Below, one piece after another: positions 46,403-55,473 of a stretch of DNA of 64,000 nt. The DNA is from Sphingomonas sp. Leaf339 (GTDB lineage: Bacteria > Pseudomonadota > Alphaproteobacteria > Sphingomonadales > Sphingomonadaceae). The stretch spans positions 746,501-810,500 of the forward strand of contig NZ_LMRS01000001.1 in NCBI RefSeq assembly GCF_001426195.1, given 5' to 3'. Position numbers and translations under genes: made by a program. The notes below the pieces were generated by a model. The model had not been told where the DNA came from. It made no database searches and saw only the letters and a list, made by a program, of their open reading frames with translations. Numbering within the stretch: the stretch's first letter is position 1; each line of letters starts with the position of its first letter.

Positions 46403-46457
46403 GTTCGGATCGATCGCGGGCGTCCCGCCGTCGTCCGCCCTTTTTGGAGACGGTATC

Positions 46458-47648
46458 ATGAGCGACCTACCAGCCGACACGCTCCTCAACGTCGAAGATG
46501 CACCCGAAGATCAGGAAGAGCCACAGCTCCTCCCGCTCGACGCGTGGCACCGCGCCCATGGTGGCCGCATGGTGCCGTTCGCCGGCTATATCATGCCCGT
46601 CCAGTATGAGGGCATCATGGCCGAGCATCTGTGGTGCCGCGAGAATGCCGGCCTGTTCGACGTCAGCCATATGGGCCAGCTCGTCTTCACCGGCGACGGC
46701 GTCGATCCGGCAAAGGCACTCGAAGCCGTCCTGCCCGGCGACATCACCGGCCTTGGCCGCAACCGGATGCGTTACTCGTTGCTGCTGAACGAGGACGGCG
46801 GCGTGCTCGACGACCTGATGGTCACCCGCCGCGCCGGCGAAGAGGGCACCGACGAGATCTATGTCGTCGTCAACGGCGCGACCAAATATGACGATATCGG
46901 CCATTTTCTCGATTCGATGGCCGACGACATCACCATCAACCTGCAAGACGAACAGGCGCTGCTCGCGGTGCAGGGGCCAAAAGCGGTCGATGCCGTTTCG
47001 CGCCTGATCCCCGGCGTCGAGGCGCTGGTATTCATGACCGCCGGCGCGTTCGAGTGGAACGGCACCCCGCTCTGGATCAGCCGCTCGGGCTATACCGGTG
47101 AAGACGGTGTCGAAATCTCGATCCCCGCCGAACACGCCGCCGCCTTCGCCGACGCGATCTGTGCCGAACCCGAGGTGAAGCCGATCGGACTCGGCGCGCG
47201 CGACTCGCTGCGGCTGGAGGCGGGCCTGCCGCTCTATGGCCACGATCTCGATCCCGAGACGACGCCGGTCATGGCCGATCTCGGCTTCGCCCTGTCGAAG
47301 CGCCGCCGCGAGGCCGCCGACTTCGCCGGCGCCGCCCGCATCCTGGCCGAGCGCGAATCCGGCCCCGCTGTGAAGCGCGTCGGCCTGATCGTCACCGGCC
47401 GCCAGCCGGTGCGGGAGGGCGCGTCCGTCGTCGCCGAGGACGGCTCGATCATCGGCCGTGTCACCTCCGGCAGCTTCGCCCCGACGCTCGGCGCGCCGAT
47501 CGCCATGGCCTATGTCCCCGCCGACCTCGCGATCACCGGCACCGCCGTCCGCCTGATCCAGCGCGGCAAGGTCCACGACGCGACCGTCTCGGCGATGCCG
47601 TTCGTGCCTCATCGCTACATCCGCCAATCCACCAAGACTGGAGCCTGA
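46458..47648 (+). CDS. gcvT: Glycine cleavage system T protein (aminomethyltransferase)
   Basis: 396 residues from ATG 46458 (TTTGGAGA upstream). Transfers the methylene group from lipoyl-GcvH to tetrahydrofolate. Motifs: LPLDAWHRAHGGRMVPFAGYIMP, NAGLFDVSHMGQL, SRSGYTGEDGVEISIP and LGARDSLRLEAGLPLYGHDL. An N-terminal extension of about 25 acidic residues precedes the usual start; ATG at 46570 would be too late. First gene of the gcv operon, behind the riboswitch. Confidence 0.97.
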   Translation: MSDLPADTLLNVEDAPEDQEEPQLLPLDAWHRAHGGRMVPFAGYIMPVQYEGIMAEHLWCRENAGLFDVSHMGQLVFTGDGVDPAKALEAVLPGDITGLGRNRMRYSLLLNEDGGVLDDLMVTRRAGEEGTDEIYVVVNGATKYDDIGHFLDSMADDITINLQDEQALLAVQGPKAVDAVSRLIPGVEALVFMTAGAFEWNGTPLWISRSGYTGEDGVEISIPAEHAAAFADAICAEPEVKPIGLGARDSLRLEAGLPLYGHDLDPETTPVMADLGFALSKRRREAADFAGAARILAERESGPAVKRVGLIVTGRQPVREGASVVAEDGSIIGRVTSGSFAPTLGAPIAMAYVPADLAITGTAVRLIQRGKVHDATVSAMPFVPHRYIRQSTKTGA

Positions 47649-47651
47649 AGA

Positions 47652-48020
47652 ATGCGCTATTTCACCGAGGATCATGAGTGGATCGACGTCGAGGGTGCGA
47701 TCGGCACCGTCGGCATCTCGAACTATGCCCAGAGCCAGCTCGGCGACATCGTGTTCGTCGATGTTCCCGCCGATGGCCGCGAACTGGCCAAGGGTGACGA
47801 GGCAGCCGTCGTCGAATCGGTGAAGGCCGCATCCGACGTCTATTCGCCCGTCTCCGGCGCCGTCCTCGAAGGCAATCCGGCGCTCGCCGACTCGCCCGAT
47901 CTGGTGAACTCCGACGCCGAAGGCGAGGGCTGGTTCTTCCGCATCACCCTGTCGGACGAGAGCGAACTGGAAAGCCTGATGGAAGAGGCCGCCTACGAAG
48001 CCTTCGTCGCCAAGCTCTGA
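47652..48020 (+). CDS. gcvH: Glycine cleavage system H protein
   Basis: 122 residues. Carries lipoate on the Lys in the [12 protein letters not shown] motif (about 57). Typical flanks YTEDHEWI-like [13 protein letters not shown] and [15 protein letters not shown] are seen. Begins 3 bp after gcvT. LipB (12.0 kb) is a candidate for its lipoylation. Confidence 0.97.
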   Translation: MRYFTEDHEWIDVEGAIGTVGISNYAQSQLGDIVFVDVPADGRELAKGDEAAVVESVKAASDVYSPVSGAVLEGNPALADSPDLVNSDAEGEGWFFRITLSDESELESLMEEAAYEAFVAKL

Positions 48021-48024
48021 TCCT

Positions 48025-48153
48025 TCTCCCCCTCCCGCTTGCGGGAGGGGTCGGGGGTGGGCAGTGCGCGCCAACGGGTTAAGCCGAAACGAGCGCCTCC
48101 CACCTCTTCAAACGCCCCACCCCAAACCCCTCCCGCAATCCGGAGGGGAGGAG
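48025..48153. repeat. Paired palindromic repeats between gcvH and gcvPA
   Basis: Two GC-rich hairpins in opposite orientation: cccctcccgc-tt-gcgggagggg (48029-48050) with gggggtggg after it, and cccacccc before cccctcc-cgcaatc-cggagggg (48127-48148). It looks like a REP/BIME-type doublet inserted in the operon. The second copy provides part of the gcvPA ribosome-binding site (GGAGGGGAGGAG). Confidence 0.7.
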
Positions 48154-48159
48154 CAACAC

Positions 48160-49518
48160 ATGCGCTACCTGCCGCTCACCCAGCCCGACCGCGACGCGAT
48201 GCTCGACGTCATCGGCGCCGACACGATCGATGCGCTGTTCGTCGATGTGCCCGAAGACGCCCGTCTTGACGGTCCCGTCCGTGATCTGCCGAACCACGCG
48301 TCCGAACTGGCGGTCGAACGGCACATGACCGCGCTCGCCCGCAAGAATATTGTGGCGGGCGAAGTGCCGTTCTTCCTCGGCTGCGGCGCGTATCGCCATC
48401 ACGTACCGGCCTCGGTCGATCACCTGATCCAGCGCGGCGAGTTCCTGACCGCCTACACGCCGTATCAGCCGGAAATCGCACAGGGCACGCTTCAGATGCT
48501 CTTCGAATTCCAGACGCAGGTCGCGCGCTTGCTCGGCACCGATGTCGCCAACGCCTCGATGTACGACGGCTCGACCGCCTGCTGGGAAGCGATTGGCATG
48601 GCCCGGCGCATCACCCGCAAGGGCAAGGCGATCCTGTCGTCTGGCCTGCACCCGCATTATGTCTCGGTCGCCAAAACGATGGCGAAATACACCGGCGACG
48701 TGCTCGACACGACTACGCCGTGGCTCGTCCCCGACATGGATATCGACCGGCTGATCGGTGCGATCGACGACGATACGTCGTGCGTCGTCGTCCAGTATCC
48801 CGACATCCTCGGTCGGATCGCCGACTTGAAGCCGTTGGCCGACGCGGCGCATGCAAAGAAGGCGCTGCTGATCGTCGTCGTCACCGAACCCGTCGCGCTC
48901 GGCGCGCTTAAGTCGCCCGGTGAGATGGATGCCGATATCGTCGTGGGTGAGGGGCAGTCGCTCGGCGTCGGCCTGCAATTCGGCGGACCTTATGTCGGCC
49001 TGTTCGGCTGCAAGGACAAATATGTCCGCCAGATGCCCGGCCGCCTATGCGGCGAGACGGTGGACGCCGATGGCCGTCGCGGCTTCGTGCTGACCCTGTC
49101 CACGCGAGAGCAACACATCCGCCGCGAGAAGGCGACGTCGAATATCTGCACCAATTCGGGCCTGTGTGCGCTTGCTTTCTCGATTCACATGACGCTCCTC
49201 GGTGAAGCCGGCCTGCGCCAACTGGCCGAGGTCAACCACGCCGGCGCTGTCGCCGCCGCGACGCGCCTGGCACAGGTTCCCGGCGTCGAGCTGGTCAACA
49301 CCGGCTTCTTCAACGAATTCACGCTGAAGCTGCCGGTCGAGGCACGCCCCGTCGTCCGCACGCTCGCCGATCGCGGCATCCTCGCCGGGGTCTCGCTCGG
49401 CCGGCTCTATCCGGGCGAAGGCGACCTCGCCAACGGCCTCGTCGTCGCCGTTACCGAGACGACCACCGCGGAGGATGTCGAAACCCTTGCCGCCGCGCTC
49501 CAGGAGATACTGGCATGA
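48160..49518 (+). CDS. gcvPA: Glycine dehydrogenase (decarboxylating) subunit 1
   Basis: 452 residues from ATG 48160, with GGAGGAG upstream; an earlier frame entry lies in the repeats. Alpha half of the split P protein that decarboxylates glycine. Motifs: [48 protein letters not shown], and [12 protein letters not shown]. The PLP lysine resides in the other subunit. Overlaps gcvPB by 4 bp. Confidence 0.97.
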   Translation: MRYLPLTQPDRDAMLDVIGADTIDALFVDVPEDARLDGPVRDLPNHASELAVERHMTALARKNIVAGEVPFFLGCGAYRHHVPASVDHLIQRGEFLTAYTPYQPEIAQGTLQMLFEFQTQVARLLGTDVANASMYDGSTACWEAIGMARRITRKGKAILSSGLHPHYVSVAKTMAKYTGDVLDTTTPWLVPDMDIDRLIGAIDDDTSCVVVQYPDILGRIADLKPLADAAHAKKALLIVVVTEPVALGALKSPGEMDADIVVGEGQSLGVGLQFGGPYVGLFGCKDKYVRQMPGRLCGETVDADGRRGFVLTLSTREQHIRREKATSNICTNSGLCALAFSIHMTLLGEAGLRQLAEVNHAGAVAAATRLAQVPGVELVNTGFFNEFTLKLPVEARPVVRTLADRGILAGVSLGRLYPGEGDLANGLVVAVTETTTAEDVETLAAALQEILA

Positions 49519-51095
49519 GCATCAATCAGAGCGGCTGGCGCCCGACCACGCCGACCAAGGGCAACGACGCCTCCCCAACCTTCACCGGCAACAAGGCGCT
49601 GATGCTGGAGGAAGCGCTGATCTTCGAGATCGGCGACACCACCACGACCGGCGTCGATTTCACCGGCTTCGATGCCCCCACCGCGGTGGCTGACAAGCTC
49701 GGCGGCCTCGCCCGCACCGCCCCGATCGGCCTTCCCGGCCTGTCGGAGCCAGAGACGGTCCGCCACTATACCCGCCTGTCGCGCCAGAACTACGCCATCG
49801 ATCTCGGCCTGTTCCCGCTCGGTAGCTGCACGATGAAGCACAATCCACGCCTCAACGAAAAGATGGCGCGGCTGCCGGGCTTCCTGGACGTTCACCCGCT
49901 CGCCCCCGTCGATACCGTGCAGGGTGCGCTGGAGGTGATCCACCAACTCGCCCATTGGCTCGTCACGCTCACCGGCATGACCAGCGTCGCGATGAGTCCG
50001 AAGGCGGGCGCCCATGGCGAGCTTTGCGGCATCCTCGCGATCAAGGCGGCGCTGGCCAAACGCGGCGACGTCGCGCGCAAGGTCATCCTGGTGCCTGAAT
50101 CGGCGCACGGCACCAACCCCGCCACCGCCGCCTTCGCCGGCTTCGCGGTAGAGGACATTCCGGCCACGCCCGACGGCCGCATCGACACCGCCGCGCTGAT
50201 CGCGCGGCTCGGTCCCGATGTCGCCGGCGTGATGATCACCAACCCCAACACCTGCGGTCTGTTCGAACGCGATCTAAAGACGATCTCCGATGCGGTCCAC
50301 GCCGCCGGCGGGTACGTCTATTGCGACGGCGCCAACTTCAACGCGATCGTCGGCCGCGTGCGCCCCGGCGATCTCGGCGTCGATGCGATGCACATCAACC
50401 TGCACAAGACCTTCTCCACCCCGCATGGCGGCGGCGGGCCCGGCTCCGGCCCGGTGGTCTTCTCCGAAGCACTGACGCCCTTCGCGCCGCTGCCTTTCGT
50501 CGAAAAGCAGGGGGAGCATTTCGTCCTGATCGAAGAGGAAACCGCCGGCGAGCACCATGCCGACAGCTTCGGTCGCATGGTCGCCTTCCACGGCCAGATG
50601 GGCATGTTCACCCGCGCGCTGACCTACATCCTCAGCCACGGCGCCGATGGCCTGCGTCAGGTCGCCGAGGATGCCGTCCTCAACGCCAACTATGTGCTGC
50701 GCAGTCTGGAAGACGTGCTCCATGCCCCGTTCGCGGGCGCGGGGCCGTGCATGCACGAGGCGCTGTTCTCCGACTCCAACCTCGCCGACGGCTTCTCGAC
50801 GCTCGATGTGGCCAAGGGGCTGATCGATGAGGGCTATCACCCGATGACGGTGTATTTCCCGCTCGTCGTCCACGGCGCGATGCTGGTGGAACCGACCGAA
50901 ACGGAATCGAAGGCCGCGCTCGACCAGTTCATCGGCGCGCTGCGCTCGGTTGCCGAACGGGCCAAGGCCGGCGACGCCTCGCTGAAGACCGCCCCCCACT
51001 TCGCGCCGCGCAGCCGGCTCGACGAGACGCAGGCGGCACGCAAGCCCATCCTAGTCTGGAAAGAGCCTGTCGCCATCGCGCAGGCCGCCGAATAA
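49515..51095 (+). CDS. gcvPB: Glycine dehydrogenase (decarboxylating) subunit 2
   Basis: 526 residues, ATG overlapping the gcvPA stop. Beta half of the split P protein. PLP lysine K298 in [17 protein letters not shown]; also [32 protein letters not shown] and ANFNAIVGR. Completes the glycine cleavage operon, apart from the L protein, which is elsewhere. Confidence 0.98.
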   Translation: MSINQSGWRPTTPTKGNDASPTFTGNKALMLEEALIFEIGDTTTTGVDFTGFDAPTAVADKLGGLARTAPIGLPGLSEPETVRHYTRLSRQNYAIDLGLFPLGSCTMKHNPRLNEKMARLPGFLDVHPLAPVDTVQGALEVIHQLAHWLVTLTGMTSVAMSPKAGAHGELCGILAIKAALAKRGDVARKVILVPESAHGTNPATAAFAGFAVEDIPATPDGRIDTAALIARLGPDVAGVMITNPNTCGLFERDLKTISDAVHAAGGYVYCDGANFNAIVGRVRPGDLGVDAMHINLHKTFSTPHGGGGPGSGPVVFSEALTPFAPLPFVEKQGEHFVLIEEETAGEHHADSFGRMVAFHGQMGMFTRALTYILSHGADGLRQVAEDAVLNANYVLRSLEDVLHAPFAGAGPCMHEALFSDSNLADGFSTLDVAKGLIDEGYHPMTVYFPLVVHGAMLVEPTETESKAALDQFIGALRSVAERAKAGDASLKTAPHFAPRSRLDETQAARKPILVWKEPVAIAQAAE

Positions 51096-51331
51096 CCTGG
51101 CTGTCCTACAACCCCCTGGATCGGTTATCATCTGTCCAGGCCACGACCAGCCCGTTCCCCGGCATTATGTCGGGGAACGGCAGGGCAGGGGGGGGTGAAA
51201 TGGGGCCAAAAGCGCCGGTGGCAATCGTCGAGTTAGGTACGGTTTAGGCCTAACTTTAGCCTAACTTTCCGATCCCGCGACAGGCGGCAAACACGCTGGA
51301 CGCCGCCGATCCGCTTGGACATGATGGCACC
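51096..51331. other. Non-coding interval after gcvPB
   Basis: Holds the hairpin above, a G-run and a 10-bp direct repeat (gcctaacttt twice, 51252-51274) just upstream of the next gene, which could be a regulatory site. No coding potential recognised. Confidence 0.5.
51152..51180 (+). terminator. Terminator-like hairpin after the gcv operon
   Basis: Perfect 10-bp stem ccgttccccg / cggggaacgg with a 9-nt loop, 56 bp downstream of gcvPB. No T-tract follows, only a C/G-rich run. Confidence 0.55.
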
Positions 51332-51841
51332 ATGCAAATCCAACAAGGCCTCTTCGCCGCTTATGCCATCCCGGCGATCGTGCTGGCGGTGGTGCTGGCG
51401 GTCCGATGGAAACGATTGGGTCGGCCACAGCCGCTGAAGCTGGAGCGGCTATGGATCATGCCCGCCATCTTCGCCGCGCTGATGGCCTTCCTCTTCGTCG
51501 AGATGCCGCCACACGGGTGGGGCTGGGCCTTCTGCCTGATGGCGCTGGCCCTGGGCGGTGTGCTGGGATGGCAACGCGGGCGGATGATGCGGATCGATGT
51601 CGATCCCGCCACCCACGCGCTCAGCCAGGCATCCTCGCCGGCGGCGCTGATCTTCGTCGTGGCGCTCGTCCTGCTTCGCCGCGCCGCCACTGCCGGCGGT
51701 GCCTATTGGCTGCACCTCGATACGATCGCGGTGACCGACATGCTGATGGCGTTCGCGCTGGGCCTGATCGCCGTACAGCGGCTGGAGATGTTCCTCCGGG
51801 CCCGCCGCCTGCTGGCCGCGTCGCGCGCTATTCCTCGCTGA
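51332..51841 (+). CDS. CcdC/DUF1453-like membrane protein
   Basis: 169 residues, about five TM helices. The motif RLGRPQPLKLERLWIMPAI and DVDPATHALSQASSPAAL resemble the DUF1453 (CcdC) family, which includes a protein from cytochrome c maturation operons of Gram-positive bacteria. No other ccd genes are here, so the role is uncertain. Overlaps the convergent DMT transporter end by 14 bp. Confidence 0.7.
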   Translation: MQIQQGLFAAYAIPAIVLAVVLAVRWKRLGRPQPLKLERLWIMPAIFAALMAFLFVEMPPHGWGWAFCLMALALGGVLGWQRGRMMRIDVDPATHALSQASSPAALIFVVALVLLRRAATAGGAYWLHLDTIAVTDMLMAFALGLIAVQRLEMFLRARRLLAASRAIPR

Positions 51842-52781
51842 TCGCCGCCATCGTCTCGGCCCGCCGCCGCCGATGCTCGCGCCAGACGATATAGATACCG
51901 CTGGCCGCGATGATCGGCGCCCCGATCCACGTCGTCGCACTCGGCAACGCCCCGAACAGCAACCAGCCATAGGCCGTCGCCCATAACAGCGACGTATAGT
52001 CGAACGGCACCACCAGCGACACCGCACCCCGCCTCAGCGACGCTGTCATCGCCAGTTGCGCACCACCGCCGACAAGGCCGACCGCGATCAGCACCAGCCA
52101 CGTCTTCAATGGATGCGCCTGCGCCTGTGTTAGATACACGATGCCGAGCGGCAGCAACGACAAGACCGAGAACCACCAGACCGTCGTTTGCGCCTTCTCC
52201 GTCCGACCAATCTGGCGCAGCAGGATGAAGATCACCGCCGTCAGGACCGCCGCCGTGATGCCGCATGCTGCGCCGTAGAGCGGGATCGCATACCCGCCCG
52301 GCTGCATCACGATCAGCACGCCCGCAAAGCCCAGCGCGACCGCCGACCACCGTCGCCACCCGGTCGGCTCGCCCAGCACCACCGCGCCCAGCACGGTCGC
52401 GAAGATCGGCGTCGTGAAGGCGATGGTCGTCGCCTCTGCCAGCGGCAGCGCCAGCAACGCGGCAAAGGTAAAGGCCATGCTGATGACGCCGACCGCACAC
52501 CGCGACACATGCGCCCCGATCCGCTGCGTCCGCACCGTTGCCAGCCCTGGCCCGGCAGCGATGACGCCGGTCACCAGGATCGCTGCCCCGAACTGTCGAA
52601 AGAACAGGATCTCGCCCAGCACCGCCCCGTTGATTTCAGCCAGCTTGATGCAGGCGTTCATGGTGGCGAACAGACCGACCGACAGCAGACGCAGACCGAT
52701 GGCGGGTAAAAGACGATCGTTGATAGTGCGTAGGCTCCGACAGACGGCAACGGCTATGCGCAGGACTCGCCCCGCGAACAA
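51828..52781 (-). CDS. EamA/DMT family transporter
   Basis: 317 residues with ten hydrophobic segments in two EamA repeats (about 25-155 and 170-295). LRLLSVGLFATMNACIKLAEING and EILFFRQ open the first; GGAQLAMTASLRRGAVSLVVPFDYTSLLWA the second. The TTG at 52781 gives a longer N-terminus than family norm; no ATG or GTG fits better, so the true start is uncertain. Substrate unknown. Closest gene upstream of the Cas5 region. Confidence 0.85.
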   Translation of the reverse strand: MFAGRVLRIAVAVCRSLRTINDRLLPAIGLRLLSVGLFATMNACIKLAEINGAVLGEILFFRQFGAAILVTGVIAAGPGLATVRTQRIGAHVSRCAVGVISMAFTFAALLALPLAEATTIAFTTPIFATVLGAVVLGEPTGWRRWSAVALGFAGVLIVMQPGGYAIPLYGAACGITAAVLTAVIFILLRQIGRTEKAQTTVWWFSVLSLLPLGIVYLTQAQAHPLKTWLVLIAVGLVGGGAQLAMTASLRRGAVSLVVPFDYTSLLWATAYGWLLFGALPSATTWIGAPIIAASGIYIVWREHRRRRAETMAAISEE

Positions 52782-53114
52782 GCCGTTGCCTGCGTTATCG
52801 ATTATTAGCTACGAGCGCGGCGATCCGCACGGTACGAGCGATGGGCATTTGTGGCTGATCGCTCGGGTAGCTCGACACGGAGTTGCAACTGGGTTGCTGA
52901 CGTGGACGATCCGGAACGCATACGCTTGGCAGTTACGGTGATAATCATGAGGCAAGCCCTCTTCCAAATACCGCCGATCATTAGGCGGTGGACCGCGGTA
53001 ATAAGATTGCCTCGATAACGGCGGTTAACAATCTCCGATCCGGACAGGCCATTTCTGGACTGAGCGATCTTGACGGAACACAACCCGAACGCAAGTCGAA
53101 CGGAGGTGCTGTCG
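52782..53114. other. AT-richer non-coding interval upstream of the orphan Cas5 gene
   Basis: 333 bp without a convincing gene. It holds small hairpins in a row: gagg-caag-ccctc (52949-52962), accgcc-gatcatta-ggcggt (52970-52989) and the palindrome accgcggt (about 52992). These could be a structured RNA, an operator, or chance. I found no repeat-spacer pattern. Reduced GC compared with flanking housekeeping genes. Confidence 0.4.
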
Positions 53115-53654
53115 TTGCGTGTGTCGGTACGGGTATCCGGCGAGCGAGCTTGTTTTCGTCGCCCGGAATGCCGAGAGGATTTCGTCAGTTATGACATGAT
53201 GACGCCCTTGGCCGCGCTACGGTTATTAGAGGGGGTCGATAGCCGAACGCCAGACGGCTGGACCGTCGATAGCATAGATGTCCTGCGGCCTATCCAATTC
53301 GGATGGATTACTAGCGCTGAGGCCGGGAATTATCCTGCGCGCCGGATCAATGCGCTCCTAGATGTCGAATATATCATTCATGCGCGACGATCCCGGGGAA
53401 TGACGGAGGACGACGGTTGGACTGTGAAACCGGCTGCTTTTTTGGGCCTTCGCGAATGTCCCGCCACCGTGTCCACGGTCAAGGACCCGCCAAGCGTTCC
53501 GAGCTTGGCGCACTCTGACCGGATAATCGATCTCGGCTGGATGGTGTATGACCTGAAGGGTAGGGGGCAATCAAAAACCCGGTTTTTCAGGGCCCGTTTG
53601 ATAGATGGTCGCTTAACTGTGCCTCTGCCGGAAGACGCGGATTTAGCCATCTAG
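53115..53654 (+). CDS. Orphan Cas5 (type I-C Cas5d-like) RAMP protein
   Basis: 179 residues from TTG 53115, with CGGAGG 8 nt upstream; TTG 53070 lacks such a site and adds residues foreign to the family. The pattern follows Cas5d: GERACFRRPE (9-18), VSYDMMTPLAALRLLEGV (24-41), VLRPIQF (56-62), LDVEYIIHA (82-90), FLGLRECPA (109-117), DLGWMVYDL (139-147) and FFRARLIDG (157-165). Cas5d proteins are usually 210-240 residues. Here the loop that carries the Lys-His catalytic pair in crRNA-processing Cas5d, between DVxY and FLGxREC, is only 18 residues, and the Tyr after the first helix is absent. No other cas gene or array is visible. Lower GC than neighbours. Confidence 0.8.
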   Translation: MRVSVRVSGERACFRRPECREDFVSYDMMTPLAALRLLEGVDSRTPDGWTVDSIDVLRPIQFGWITSAEAGNYPARRINALLDVEYIIHARRSRGMTEDDGWTVKPAAFLGLRECPATVSTVKDPPSVPSLAHSDRIIDLGWMVYDLKGRGQSKTRFFRARLIDGRLTVPLPEDADLAI

Positions 53655-53702
53655 CTTATGACGGCGAGAACTCTTTGTTTTCAGACACTGGTTTTAGCAA
53701 GG

Positions 53703-53757
53703 GGAAGTGAGGTCCTATTATCGACCTGATTAGCGTCGAGAATTGGACCCCACTTCC
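53703..53757. repeat. Palindromic element between the Cas5-like and GMC genes
   Basis: Inverted repeat ggaagtgaggtcc / ggaccccacttcc (one mismatch) enclosing an inner stem tcgac/gtcga, total 55 bp. It lies between convergent genes. It could be a bidirectional terminator or a remnant of a small mobile element. Confidence 0.55.
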
Positions 53758-53773
53758 TTCAGTGATATCGATC

Positions 53774-55450
53774 TTATGCTTTTTGCATCTGCTTGACTGC
53801 ATGATCCGCGGCTCTTGCGGTCAGCGCCATGAAGGTTAGCGACGGATTTACGCATGAGACAGAAGCCATCTGCGCGCCATCTGTGACGTACAGATTGGTC
53901 GCGTCGTGGGCCTGGCTCCAGCCGTTCAGCACCGACCGGCGTGGATCGGCGCCCATGCGTGCACCACCCATCTCGTGAATGGCATCACCGGGGACATGTT
54001 CCTTCTCGGAGCTGGTGACATTCGTCAGTCCCGCGCCCTTCAGCATGGCTTCGCCCTGCACGCGGGCATCTGCCATCATCTTCAGCTCATTGTCGCGGAA
54101 ACGGACATCGAACCGCATCAATGGTACACCGAACCGATCGACCTTTGAGGCATGCAAGGACACGCGATTGTCTTCGTAAGGTAGGCACTCGCCGAACGCG
54201 CCCATGCTGAACTTCCACGGACCATATTTGCGCATCGCGTGCTTCATCGAGGCGCCGAAACCGACGGGTTTCGCCGGATCGCGATGAGCGCTGCCCTGAT
54301 AGCCATAGCCGCGCTTGAAGCCGACGCCCTCGTCACCGCCGATATTGCGGAAGCGCGGCACATAGACGCCGCCCGGCCGGCGGCCATATTCGATATATTC
54401 GTCCATGCCGGGAATATCGCCCTCGATCCCGACGCGGAAGATGTGGTCCATGACATATCGACCGAGCGTCCCGCTCGCGTCGAAATAGCTGCGATCGCTA
54501 CCCGGCGCGCGTGAGTTCATCATGATCTGAGTCGATGCCATCGCCGAGGCGCACAGGAACACGAGATCGGCCTTCACCACCTCGGCCTGTCCAGTCTTGG
54601 CATCGATGTAGCGCACGCCGGTCACACGCTTGCGGGCTGCATCATATTCCAGATTTGTGACGACCGCGTCGGATTGCAGCGTGAGACGCCCGGTCGCGCG
54701 AGCCGCTGGCAGCGTTACCGCCTGCGTCGAGAAATATGCCCCGAACGAGCAGCCATTGCTGCACTGGTTACGATACTGGCATTTCGTCCGGTTCTGGTCG
54801 GGCTTGTCCTCGGTCATGTTGGACAGGCGCGTGTTGATGAGCTTGCGGCCGGGAAACTTGGTTTCGAGCCGCTGCTTCAGCCACTTCTCCGCCACGTTCA
54901 TGGGCATTGGCGGCTGGAAATCGCTGTCGGGCAGATAGGGCAGGTTCTCGCGCGAGCCCGAGACGCCGATGTATTTCTCGACATAGCTGTACCACGGCAC
55001 GATGTCGTCGTAGCGGATCGGCCACTCGCCATCGATGCCATCGCGCTTGTTGGCCTCGAAATCCTCCGGGCTCCACCGGAAAGTCCAGCGCCCCCAGATC
55101 AGCGACTTGCCGCCGACCGCACCGGGCCTGATCCAATAGAATTGGCTGCCTTCGTCGAAGGCGTAGGGGTTCTGTCGGTCGTCATTGTAGAACCGCTGAT
55201 TGCTAGGCGAGACATAGCCATGCTTGGCGATGAAATAGTCGCTTTCGGTCAGCGGCTTGGGCATGATGTTGCGCGCCGGCACTTCGTAGGCGGGCTTGCC
55301 ATCGTAGGTATAGCCCTCGCCATGCTCGACCATCACCCCGCGATCGAGCATGAGGACGCGCAGACCCTTTTCGGTCAATTCCTTCGCGGCGAAACCGCCG
55401 CTGACGCCCGATCCGATGACGATCGCGTCGAACCTGTTGGTCGAAGCCAT
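53774..55450 (-). CDS. GMC family oxidoreductase (glucoside 3-dehydrogenase-like large subunit)
   Basis: 558 residues. FAD-binding motif AIVIGSGVSGGFAAKELTEKG with acidic MLDRG, GGKSLIWGRWTFRW region, and the C-terminal GMC signature NLYVTDGAQMASVSCVNPSLTFMALTARA. Cofactor FAD; electrons probably go to the cytochrome c of this cluster. With a subunit-3-like partner encoded in the same operon, it fits bacterial sugar dehydrogenases that oxidise glycosides at C3. No signal peptide is seen, so the partner's Tat signal could carry it. Confidence 0.9.
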   Translation of the reverse strand: MASTNRFDAIVIGSGVSGGFAAKELTEKGLRVLMLDRGVMVEHGEGYTYDGKPAYEVPARNIMPKPLTESDYFIAKHGYVSPSNQRFYNDDRQNPYAFDEGSQFYWIRPGAVGGKSLIWGRWTFRWSPEDFEANKRDGIDGEWPIRYDDIVPWYSYVEKYIGVSGSRENLPYLPDSDFQPPMPMNVAEKWLKQRLETKFPGRKLINTRLSNMTEDKPDQNRTKCQYRNQCSNGCSFGAYFSTQAVTLPAARATGRLTLQSDAVVTNLEYDAARKRVTGVRYIDAKTGQAEVVKADLVFLCASAMASTQIMMNSRAPGSDRSYFDASGTLGRYVMDHIFRVGIEGDIPGMDEYIEYGRRPGGVYVPRFRNIGGDEGVGFKRGYGYQGSAHRDPAKPVGFGASMKHAMRKYGPWKFSMGAFGECLPYEDNRVSLHASKVDRFGVPLMRFDVRFRDNELKMMADARVQGEAMLKGAGLTNVTSSEKEHVPGDAIHEMGGARMGADPRRSVLNGWSQAHDATNLYVTDGAQMASVSCVNPSLTFMALTARAADHAVKQMQKA

Positions 55451-55473
55451 GATATTCCTCTCCGAATAGTCGA

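Noticed and set aside
46467-48074. 535-residue open frame opposite gcvT and gcvH
   Set aside because: Antisense shadow of two clearly recognised genes; no motif and no ribosome-binding site.
52805-53083. 92-residue minus-strand frame upstream of the Cas5-like gene
   Set aside because: No recognisable domain, weak start, and it overlaps the hairpin-containing region; not supported as a gene.
52782-53773. CRISPR array around the Cas5-like gene
   Set aside because: I looked for evenly spaced direct repeats of 28-37 bp on both strands and found none, only short hairpins.
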